A stretch of DNA of 64,000 bases from Myotis daubentonii (Eukaryota > Chordata > Mammalia > Chiroptera > Vespertilionidae): assembly GCF_963259705.1 (NCBI RefSeq), contig NC_081848.1, positions 55,734,895 through 55,798,894 on the forward strand, in the 5' to 3' direction. The notes beneath the pieces are model-generated. The model did not search any database. It was not told the origin of the DNA and saw only the letters and a program-made list of their open reading frames with translations. Of the stretch, positions 23,421-36,690 are shown piece after piece; the stretch's first letter is position 1, and every line of letters begins with the position of its first letter. Made by a program: the position numbers and the translations under genes.

Positions 23421-24832
23421 GCATAGGGATCCATCTCTAGTAGTCTAGATAAAGTTTTTGCAAATTGCTCAGAGCGCTAAGCCTACAGAACTATCGGCAT
23501 CTTGTAATGATTGCCTAGGGCAGATCTCTTCCTGTTTCTGGGCCACAGGATTCCCCATCTGTAGCAGGTAGTGTCTTGGGTCAGATCATCTCTGACGGCT
23601 TCTCTATACTGACATTCTGAAATGCTGCCTTTGTCCCTTCCCCTTAGTTCTCCCCTTCCCCACCCAGAATGTGGCTTGGAAGATCCACATAGTTCTGGGC
23701 TTCTAGATCCCTTCCAGTTGGGTGCCAGACAGGGCTGTTCTGGGACTTCCAGTCCCCCCCCCCCAAAAAAAGCCCAAAAACAACAGGTGGAGGTGGGCGT
23801 CAATGCAAACTAATCACTAGAAACAGCATGGCTGCCTCCTGCTGAAGATACAGGGTGAGACCATGGCACTCCTTGAAGTTATCTATGGACCAAAAGTGCC
23901 ACTTATTCCAGCCTGTAGCCCAGGGCTGCCTCCGGCCATGGTCTGTCTTGGCCAAGCGGAGAGAAGGAGGGTCCAGAGGGAAGGGGAGCAGCAGGAACAT
24001 GCGGGCAAGACTGACCTGCTGGGCCCCTGGAGGAGAGCTGACTGGCCAGGGTTCCACCTGCCCAGGGCAATGCCTAAGGAGGCCATGGTCTGTTAGAGTT
24101 CCGGGGGACCCACCTGGGGTCTGTAAGAAGAGACCTTGCCTGGAATTCAGTCTTGGTTTGAAGCTCAGGCAGCTACTTGATTCTCTTTCCTTGGATTCCC
24201 ATGTCTGCTGTGGGGTCGAGAAGCTCAAGGGGTCATCATATGGGGCCACCAGACCAAACCAAAGGGTCTCCTGAATCTTTTTCCAGGAGCTCAGGGACAG
24301 AGCAGGTGGTTCTGGACAGACTGGGATATTCTGGCCATTTCCTTCTCACTGATGGGGTCTGAGAGAAGCAGGTACTCACATATGTTTAAAAAGCCCCAGC
24401 ATCCCGACAGTTTCTTCCTCTCTCCCACCCACACCCCTACCCTGGGTCTGGCAGGCAGCAGGGAAGAAGCAGACCCTATGGTTTATGTGCCTTCGAGGAT
24501 ACCTTGTCCAGTTCACCTCCTGATGCCAGAACTGGCACCGTATCTCTGATCTCTGACAATGATCATTTAGCCTCTGTTTGAATACCCCCAAGGATGGGGA
24601 ACTCACTTCCAGGTTGGGTGTGTGAGTTCCTAGGAGGATAGAGGGAGCAGTTAAAAAAAGTCATCTAAGGCCCTGAGGCAGATGAACATCTTCTTTAGAT
24701 CTAGATAGGATAGAACCTGAAAGAGATTCCACGAGTGAAGTACAGACAAAAGATGGGAGATGTGGCCAGATACCACCGTAGCTGCCCCCTCTCCTTTCTT
24801 TGCCAACTTTAGCCCAGCAAGTTGGTCATTTT

Positions 24833-25100
24833 TATTAGTCAGAGTGGCTAAATGCCCCAAACCATGGTGGCTTAATAAAATAGTATATTTCCCATTCAAG
24901 TAATAGTTCAATGAGAATATTTAGTGGTGTTTCTTCTCAGGAACCCAGGCTCCTTCCTCCTGGTGGCACTGCTGGAAGTGGGGCGGGGAGGGGGAGGGGA
25001 GAAGGAGGAAGAAAGAGCATAGAAGATTGAGTAGGAAGGGTTCATGAGCCAGACCTGGCAGACCTGGCATCAATGCATACTCCTTTCATTCACTGTCCTC
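24833..25100 (+). repeat. Ancient interspersed repeat, family not assigned
   Basis: gccccaaaccatggtggctt, aataaaatagtatatttccc and ggaacccaggctccttcctc resemble a common old mammalian repeat that I cannot name with confidence. Confidence 0.4.
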
Positions 25101-25398
25101 TGGCCTGAACTCAGTCACTTGACCCCATCTAACCCAAGGGAGGCTGGGAAATGTAGGCTAGCTGCACATCCAAGAGGAAAGGAAACACGTTTGTGAAAAC
25201 AAAGGAATCTCTGCCACAACCCTTTAACTCCCTGAGCGCCCTTACCCCGCGCCCGGAGGAAGGACAAGTGGCCTGTTCGCTTGGCCCTGTGTTGGCAGGG
25301 TCACTGTGCTGGCGTCTTCCCTGACCTGGCACCTGACGGGACCCAACACAGAGGCACTCCCAGTTTCTCTGCTCTGGGTGGGAGGGCCTGCCCTCTGA

Positions 25399-26385
<987 letters not shown>

Positions 26386-28336
26386 CCTTTCACCTCTGCC
26401 CCCTGTAGCGATGATTTCAGATTCAGTCAGACTGCTTCCTTAGTTCCATGGGAAACCCCGGACCCCCACACTCAATCTTGAGGTGTGGAGCCTGGGGGCC
26501 CAGGGAGATGCTGGGCAGCCAAGTTCACGAGGCGAGGGCCAGCTAGAGGAACCTCACTGGTGGCCCCGGGTAAGGAGGTTGACGCGCTGGTCTCATGAGG
26601 TTCTGAAGAGACGACGTGGCCCTCGAGGTTGCCGAGGACTCTCTTAGCAGGAGCCCGGGAGCTGCTGCTTGGTGGGCAGGAGTCCAGCGTGAGTCTCTGA
26701 CTCAGGCCACTGACCTGGTGTCCGGGCCGGGTGGGGGTGGGCGTGATTTGGAAATGGCAGACAGCTTCTGATTGGGTCTTTACACGGCTCCCTTCAGGCT
26801 GTGCAGATGGCACAAGCGGTGCATGGGGCCTGGCAGGAGGGTACCTGCAAAAGCAGTAGCAAGGATGCTCACCCCCGACAGAGCCTGTCTCCATAGCCGA
26901 GTAGAATTCGTGCTCTGATTTGGGCTGCCTGGCTCCAGGTGTGTCCTAGGAGACATCTCCAGCCCTCCGTAACAAGCTTACTTCCCCATAGCATGCTGAA
27001 CCAACTCATCTTCTACCATCACTCTAGAGTTTAGCGTTTATCTTTAGAAACTGTTGGAGTGACTCTAGCTTTCACGTTGTCTGTTTGGGTTGATGGTTGA
27101 GTGGGAGTTTCCGATGGTCTTCTGATGGAAGCGGCTGGTGAGCAAAGGATTAGCGGGGCCACCACCCCGGGCAGCTTAGGCGAAAGCGCTACAGACCAGC
27201 CACCACCTCCCACCGATGGTTCTCCCCACTTCCGATGGAAGGGACTGCAGCAGCAATACATGACACCCCAGCCAGTGTCCAACCACTTTCCCATGAATTC
27301 GGTGGGGGTCGGGGAGTGGGGAGGGGGAGGGGGGCGTGAAACAATACTAGTCACCGTGGGATATATTCTAATATTCCATGGCTAGTGGTTCGTTATGGGA
27401 CTATCTCAGTTTTATGAGAACCTGCACATAGCACATAAAGTTGATCACGGGGCTCTGGTCCGAAGATATAAAGCCCATAGTCTACCTCTACCCATGGAAT
27501 ACCATCGACTTATTCTGTGGACACAGGGATTTCAAGGGAATGGATGACCCAGAGAAGAATACAGCACTGAGTGAAGCTCCGTGGGGTGAGGGGGCTGAAT
27601 GAGTGATAGGTAGCATTTAGTTTGTGAGGGACATCCCGGGTCCAAAGTCTGGCAGGGGCTGCAGGCTAGCTCAGCCCTAGATGAGCAAGTTTCCCCCAGG
27701 TTGGGTGGTCTCCCCCAGCGTATGATTGATTCTTTCTCCCTGCTGATGCTCTCTCTACCCAACCGCCCCATCCTGCTCACGATCCGGCTTTATTCCACAG
27801 CTATGCTGCCCAGAGCAGTACCTCCAAGGCCCACTTCTCTGCCCATGGGGGCTCTCCAGCCCCCTTTCCTGTCCCCATACCTTTACCCTCCCTGGGATTC
27901 CCATAGGCACCTGAAAGGAACTTGGTTAGTGTCCTGGGCTGGGCCAGAGGGTGGCAGGAACTGGAATAGGAGCCAGAGGGGAGCCGGGTTTCCCTGCTAA
28001 GGCATGGCTCCTGCCCCACCTTCCTGCTCTGGGTTAACTAGCTATTTGACCTCAGGAGCCACCACCATGACAAGGAAAGTTCCTGGGGATCTAGGAGAGG
28101 GTCCAGGTTGGCCTAGCCTCCAGCTCTACTCCAAGCCCCTCAGGAAGAGCTGAGCCTGAATGGCATCACCATGGTGCTACTTGGCCCTTCCGTCAATCTC
28201 CCCTACACTGGATCTTTCCATATCGGTGCCCCAAGCATGGGCGCCCAGGCCACCCTGTCAAGGATCCCCAGTTCACTCCAGTCAGGCACCGATTGTCCTC
28301 ATCCCTGACAATGCCAGTATTCTTCGTGTGCTAAGC

Positions 28337-28396
28337 GCACGCACACACACACATGCATGCACACATACACACACATGCATGCGCACACACAGAGAG
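28337..28396 (+). repeat. CA-rich microsatellite with GCATGC units
   Basis: Short CA runs separated by ATGCATGC. It lies in KCNC1 intron 2, within the inferred Kv3.1a 3' UTR. Confidence 0.85.
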
Positions 28397-30179
28397 CAGA
28401 CTGTGCTCTGACATGTACACCAGCCAGTCCTGGGACACAAGCCCTATTCCCATGCTGCACCAGACCTGGGAAGCCCATGCATTCCTGTGGGATGCCCCAG
28501 GCCCACGGCCATGGCAGTCCTGCCCTTGCAGCCTCCGGCCCTGGCCCCAGGCCTCAGGAACCCAGAGCTCTGGCAGGAGCAGTCTCTGTGGCTGAGAAGG
28601 TGTTCTGGGCCCTCCCAAGCCTGTCCTCTGGAGCCCAGCTGCCGGGATCCTCCTCCTGCCTTTCCCCTCCCTCCCCACATTGGATCTCTACCCCCTTCCC
28701 AAGTACTCCCCTCCCCGGCCGGTGCTGTTTTAACGTCCAGACCCACCTGCCTTGATTCTGAGACCCCCTCTGAGCTTCACCAGAACACCCCTTCCTCCAA
28801 CAGCTGGCATGTGAGACCCAGATTAACTGTCACTGAGAGGGGTGTGGTCCTTAGGGGTGTGTCCCCATCTCTGCCTCCCTGAGTCCCTTCCCATTCACCT
28901 CCTTTTCTGCTTTCAGCTATGCACCTGGATGGGCGTGAGCTGGGGGTGCATTCATGAGTGAGTGGGGAGGCCAGAGGAAAGGAAGGCAAATATGGGTGGA
29001 GAACCGGCCCTGCAAGGATTGAGCAGGGTGAGATGCAGCACCCCAGGCCTTTCCAGCCTCACTCCACCCCCAGGGGCAGTGGTGAGGCCTCAGGGAAACC
29101 CGGGGTTCGCCATTTCCTCTTTTAGAAGCTGGGATGGGGCCGAGTTCGCATGCTGGTCTCTGAGGACACCTCCCCTACCAGGGCAGGATCCCTGGGACTC
29201 CAGCAAGGCCTCCCAGTCCTGCCACCAGCCCCTTTCCCTCCCCTCTACGTCTGCTTTCTCCCCAAGCTTCAGGTCCCTTGTCTGTGAAGGATGATCTGGT
29301 GTCTTCCTCTGTACCATGGCTGGCATGGCCTCAGTGTTGGGGGGACTTGGCCTGGGGGGCTGTAGGACCTTACAGAGGGATGCTAGGAGGTCACCCCACA
29401 TCATCAGAGGATGCCTGGGGCTCATAGCCCAGGAGAAGTTGCTCCTCTCCCAGAAAGGGCCTTCCCCGCTCCCCTCTGCAACCAGGGGGCCCAGCTCACT
29501 TGCTCACGTCCATTCACGTATGTCTTGTCCCTCTCTGCTCCTGTGGTGTGGGTCAGTCCTCTATGATGTGGTGTCCAGACTACCGGGTCACGCCGTAGGT
29601 GAGCAGGGGGGCCTGCATGGGGGAGGGGTGGTGGCCAGACCCCTTTCCTGCCCACAGGCACACAGAGCTGCAGTGAGGCCCCAGCGAAGACCCTGCCCAG
29701 CCCCCCTGGGAGCCCACTGCAGTCTCTGGGTCACCTGTGGGGTGGCAGTGGGAGGTTGTCCCCTGAGCAGCAAGTCCACAGTGCCCCTCTCCTGGCCCTC
29801 CCTTCCCATGCTGCTTGTCTGCAGAGAGGGCTGGGAGTGGTGCTAGCCCGGGGCAGGGAGAGTGACCCCTGGGGCAGAGGTGACCAGGCAGGGTGGGCAG
29901 GGCCCCTCTGCATGAGCTGATCAAGTTTCTGCTCAGATACAGGGTCAGGGTGGGCAGCTGGGGCCCGTGTGGGGTCTGTGTGGCCCCCAAGCGGGCTAAG
30001 AGGGAAGGATCAGAAAAATGACGCAACTCTGAGGGCCAGGCCTGGTGTTCTTTCTGTGTTTTTCATATTCTCTCTTTTTCTCTCTCTCCACTAATCATGT
30101 TTCTCTCTTTTTCTCTCCTCGTTTCGTTGCATGACTTGTGCCGGTTCTCGTGACTGTACTCTGCTCCTGTCTCTCACAG

Positions 30180-30322
30180 ACTGTCCCCCGATAGCCTGGG
30201 ACTTTTTCCCTGATCCCCCTCCTGGGCAGACCCCTTGGAGCTAAACCCAAGGAAATGCCCAGCAACCCCCCACCCCGCCCCAGCCCTGTGTGCGCCCCTG
30301 GCGCCCGCTGCTGGTCTGAACA
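30180..30322 (+). other. KCNC1: Candidate unannotated KCNC1 exon (poison exon or alternative C-terminus)
   Basis: A long pyrimidine-rich tract (about 30048-30177) ends in ctctcacag, a strong acceptor with AG at 30178-30179. A near-consensus donor, aca|gtaagta, follows with GT at 30323-30324, defining a 143-nt exon. Joined to the exon 2 donor, which leaves one G in the open codon, the frame starts with Asp, as in Kv3.1b, continues for 20 more residues rich in Pro, Trp and Phe, and stops at TAA 30242-30244. If this is internal, the stop lies 78 nt before the exon-exon junction and 143 is not a multiple of three, so it would act as a poison exon. If terminal, it would give a third Kv3.1 tail. 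This is sequence inference only; I do not know of a described exon here. Confidence 0.35.
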
Positions 30323-31452
30323 GTAAGTACGTCGGTGGTGCCTGGAGACGAGGGCGAAAAAGCCAGCCCTGCTGGTTGAGGGCCCTGACACCGGGTTCTC
30401 CTTGCTCCAAAGTTTAAAAAAAAATGACCCTCTCGCGGACGCTCATCTATCTCAGCCCATTTCAAAGCCTGGAAACCATCTCTGCGAGCCGCTGCCCATG
30501 CTGCCATTTCATCATCGCAAGCCGCGGGGCTAGTGGGGCTGAGGGGCCCTGGGCCAGGAGGCAGGTCTCCCCACCTTCTGGGGAGCAGGTGGGAACCAAG
30601 GCTCCTGGTGGCCATCTCATGCAAGGGGGCGGGGGTGAGGGCGTCAGGGGGGGAATCTTGGAAGAGCTGACCCTCTGGCCTTTTGTGTGGGTTCCTCAGG
30701 TTTGGAGAGTTGGCCCTTCCTTTGTTTCTCTTCTAGCCGCTCCTCTGGAGCTGGGGAGGGAGAATGCTCCCTGTTTCTGACAGCACCCCAAACTGCAGAT
30801 AAACCAACAGCCCAGGGAGGCTGGCTCCCTTACAGAACAAGACCTAAACACTCTCACCCAATTATAGCCCCTCCTCAAAGTCATGGTTGAGAGAAGCAGA
30901 CCCAGGTGTGTCCTGGGGTCCCTTCAGGGAAGGAAGGGTGCGCAGCTCACCCACCCAGGGATCCCTGCCAGTTGCGCCCACTCCCTTCCCTGCAGGGAAA
31001 ACCAGCCTGTGGGAGCTGGATGCTCCAGGGGCCTGGTGCTGGGGGGCAGAGCCGTTGGGTGGGGACGAAGCACTCAGAGCCAGAGGAGTCTCGGGCTCCA
31101 CCCTCCACCTTTGACCCGCCCCTGGGCAAGAACGGTAGGCTGTGGGCACCTCCACTGACAGACGATGGCCCAGATGGAGATGCTGCTGGGAGGACTTGCT
31201 GTTTCCCCTGGAGGAAAGTGTGTGCAGGGTACTATGGGCCCCGACTTTCACACCCTCCTCCACTTCCTCCTCCCTTATATCCCGCCCCTCCCCATCACCC
31301 TCCTCCCGCAGCCCAGAGATCCTTGGGAGGGAAGCCAGGGGCCAGCCAGAGTGGGAGGCAGGACCAGGCTTGTCTGTAAGCACAGGTGTGTGCCCGCAGA
31401 CACACCCCAAGTGCTAGGCAGCCCCCCAACCCCAGAGAGGCCCAGCCCCAGT

Positions 31453-31480
31453 CACGTGGTGTCAGAGTTACCTTGGTAAC
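31453..31480 (+). promoter_or_regulatory. E-box CACGTG plus perfect RFX X-box
   Basis: CACGTG lies at 31453-31458. Nine bases later GTTACCTTGGTAAC (31467-31480) is a perfect inverted repeat matching the RFX-family X-box (GTNRCC, short spacer, RGYAAC). The pair lies about 150 bp upstream of the candidate Kv3.1a poly(A) signal. RFX factors are known to bind such sites in neuronal and ciliary gene regulation; a function here is inferred from the motif only. Confidence 0.4.
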
Positions 31481-31629
31481 CGGCCCTTCTGGCTCAGCGT
31501 AAAGCGGGAAGTGGAGCCCCTGGGATCTGTGGAGAAACGCACTGTACGTGAACTGCTTTCCATCTTGTATGCAGACTTTTTAAGTTCCAAAATTATGATG
31601 GGATTTTTTTTTTTTGGATTTGCTTTACG

Positions 31630-31635
31630 AATAAA
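31630..31635 (+). terminator. KCNC1: Candidate poly(A) signal for Kv3.1a transcripts
   Basis: AATAAA follows a 12-base T run (31604-31615) and is followed about 20-50 bases later by T-rich and GT-containing sequence, as expected for a cleavage site. It is the first full AATAAA hexamer I find after the Kv3.1a stop codon. Confidence 0.5.
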
Positions 31636-33098
31636 CCTGATTGGTCCATTTCACTTTTGACTGACTGCCTCTTTGTAGTGACATGATGTGCACACGGCCG
31701 TGATCCCGCCCGCAGGCATACTGAGCGTGTGCCCGCGGAAGAGGATCACCTCTGCGTGTAGTTACATGATGTGAACAGGGTCACGGAAGAGGGTGAAATC
31801 GGGAGGAGACTGTCTCCAGCTTTCCCCCCTGTAGTCTTTCCAAGTGCCTCCCCTCCTGTGGTCCACCCACGGTGGGGTCTGTCTCCCCTGGAGGCTCTCA
31901 CCCTAGAGGAAGTCTTTGAGAAAGCCAGGGTGCCCACTGTGGGGACTGGTGGGCCCCACCCTGGCCAGGAAGATTCTGCTTTGAGAGCAGAGCGCGTGGG
32001 GCAGGCTCAGTCCCCAGGAGTGGTGGGCGGGGCAGAGGCCAGACAGCGCTACCTCCGCCAGGTCCAGAGGTGTCCATGGCGATGCTCCTGGACTTGGGAG
32101 AGGGTGAGCTCCCTACTCTGGCCACACTTTGCCCTCCCCCCCAAAGGGTGCCCCCCAGGTTCCTTCCCAGGCTACCACAGAGGCCAAGACTCGCCTTCCC
32201 ACCTGAGTCCATCCGCTGCTGTTGTCTTTACACATCCATTTGCTCTGCTTCTCGGGGGATGCTGCTGAAAGGAGACAGGAATGGGAGCCCCTCCCGACTC
32301 ATGGCCGCTGTCACTGCCTCATGCAAACATCCCTGTCGTGCCTGTGCGAGCTGACCAGGCCTGCTTGGTGTGGAGCGCAGTGGAAGCCACTGGCTTGGTC
32401 TGTGTGGGCCTCAGGGCGGACTGAATGACCAGCCTAAGTCTTTGTGGAGGGTGGAGCGGATTGACTGGTCAGATTGGGACAGAGGAGGCTGCGTGGCCAT
32501 GCCTAGTCTGCATGGGGGGCAGGGCATACAGAGTGACCAGATTAGATACAACGGGGGGGCGGGCAGGCTATGTGGTCAGATAGGATGTGCGTGGTGGGCA
32601 GCGTGAAGTGAGTGAGCAGATGGGATCCAAATGGGGCTGAGGTAGAGGTGATGGATGGGGTCTGGATGGGGCTAGAGAAGCTTGAGCTGGATAAGGATGG
32701 GAGGCCGCTCAGCTCTGGTCAGCAGCAGAGGGTTCAGGAAAGGCTGCCTCTCTGGACTGCAGTGTTTCAGCATGTCTGTCTGTCTTCTCCCTGAGCTCTG
32801 TGTCTGGCCCTCCCTCCATGTCCGCATCCACGCCATCTGTCTCATCGGCCCAGCCTTGGGCCTTGGGCCCTGGGCCCAGCCCCCAGCACCGCGCTTGCTG
32901 GGCCCGCCAACTCATCTTTTTGCAAACTTTGAGCAAACCCAGGAGCCCCTCCTTCGCAGCACTGTGGGCAGCCCGTAGGCTGCCTGAATGAGCCGGAACC
33001 CCAGCCTCGTGCCTCCCTCCGTGGCCCCTCACTTTTTGGTTCTCAGGGATGGGCTGCCCTTTGCCAATGCCCCACCTCCGGCCTGTCCCCCCCACTAA

Positions 33099-35318
<2,220 letters not shown>

Positions 35319-35383
35319 ATCTTTGCAAAGAAAGCCCTGTCATTGCTAAGTATATGCCGACAGAGGCTGTGAGAGTGACTTGA
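35319..35383 (+). CDS. KCNC1: KCNC1 exon 4: Kv3.1b C-terminal end
   Basis: The coding part of the last exon begins AT, completing an Asp codon with the final G of exon 3, then reads LCKESPVIAKYMPTEAVRVT and stops at TGA 35381-35383. The acceptor is ttctttacatacag. Coding lengths of 934 (exon 2 to its donor), 189 and 62 nt give 395 codons; with 190 residues from exon 1 this is 585, the known length of Kv3.1b. Frame is kept across both junctions, so no truncation or frameshift is present. Confidence 0.97.
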
Positions 35384-36333
35384 CCAGGCGGCTTGGCCCA
35401 GGACACTGGTGGCTATTAAGCATCTGGGTGGACCTGCAGCCCCTCCTCACCCTCGGACAGAGTAAATTCACGCCATGCAGGTTTGCCGGACGAGTCCGAG
35501 TGGCCCAGGCATTGTACTAGGACGGACGTAGCTTTTTCTACGGCCAAATGGTAACTGACCGTAGAGGATTTCTTTTCCTTCTTTTCATTTTTTGAAAATT
35601 TTATTTTACTGGGGGAGGGGGGGTGGAGGGGTTCCTTAGCATGACTTGCATGAAGTAAAATAGAAAACCCAGCAAGCCAAACCCACCCACCCCCTGCAAC
35701 TGTGTGATGACCCTATACAACAACAACGAAGAAAAGAAAAACACAGAAGTCCTCTATTTTCTTTCAAAGCTCTTTACTTTTACTCTCGTTGGAGCCAGAC
35801 TGTAAGGGGGTTCGATAGAAACCTGTACATTTCTGGGGGGGCGGGGGGGGGGCGGGAACACATTGCTTCCCTTTTTGTACTCGAGATCCAGAGAAAGGGT
35901 TCCCGAAAGGGCAGTCGGTCAGTCATCCATCGGTCATATTGACCTCACCTTCATAATCATCTCTCACGTGGAAACTGAGAACTTTGCTCCAAATAGAAGT
36001 GTGGAAACTTGCACTGCCGCCTTCTTCCCTGTCTGGCATGCTTGTGACCCCGCGGACGTCGCCCGAGACCCCTGACAGCGGCTAGTCTAGGTCGATTCTC
36101 TCATCTCTTCCGGTGTGTAGATCCAGCGTGACCAACTTTCATAACAAATCGTTCATAGTAAATAACCAACATCGTACAGATTTCCCACGTGTCTCTTTAG
36201 AGCACCGGAAGATCAGGACCTCGGGAGGGGCGGCCCTCCTCTGTTACTAAGGCACAACCTGGCATTGTATGCACTTTAGTACTTCAGAGTAAAAACTGCA
36301 TGCCCAATGTTATGCAAAGCGATTCTAGCATGA

Positions 36334-36339
36334 AATAAA
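36334..36339 (+). terminator. KCNC1: Candidate proximal poly(A) signal, KCNC1
   Basis: AATAAA in the KCNC1 3' UTR, followed by TTTTGTATC, a plausible downstream T/GT element. A second hexamer lies at 36427-36432. Confidence 0.3.
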
Positions 36340-36663
36340 TTTTGTATCATGGTTCCTGTAGAGTCTAAAGCAGATTTGTTTTCCTGAAGCAATGGGAGGT
36401 TTGCAGAGACACACGTCTGCATCTCGAATAAATATAGTATTTTCCCAAAAGACACAGAGGACAGTAACTTGGCATTGGTCTGATTCTAAAAGTAGTGGCG
36501 GGGGGTGGGGGTGGGGAAGGATGATATTTTTGAAAAACACATGCTTTAGTTGAAAAAAAAAATGCAACATCTCGAGCTCTGGCTGCAGCTCGCAGCATTT
36601 CCTGGAAAGAGAGCAATGCTGCTTTAGCTCAACACCCTCCCTCCCCGGGCCCCGGCCCTCCCT

Positions 36664-36669
36664 AATAAA
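36664..36669 (+). terminator. KCNC1: Candidate distal poly(A) signal, KCNC1
   Basis: AATAAA followed at 36701-36727 by GGGTTTTTATTG and CAGTGTTG, giving a T/GT-rich element at about the usual spacing. It is the last hexamer before the sequence loses its UTR-like character, so it is taken as the main KCNC1 3' end. Confidence 0.55.
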
Positions 36670-36690
36670 ACGCTGACTTTCGAGATGAAG

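Larger units (their letters stand above)
35384..36690 (+). other. KCNC1: KCNC1 Kv3.1b 3' UTR (inferred extent)
   Basis: The sequence after the stop codon is unique, AT-richer than its surroundings and free of recognised transposons up to a strong AATAAA at 36664-36669. Two internal AATAAA hexamers (36334 and 36427) could give shorter 3' ends. A G-rich low-complexity block lies at 35837-35857. Use of each end is inferred. Confidence 0.6.
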
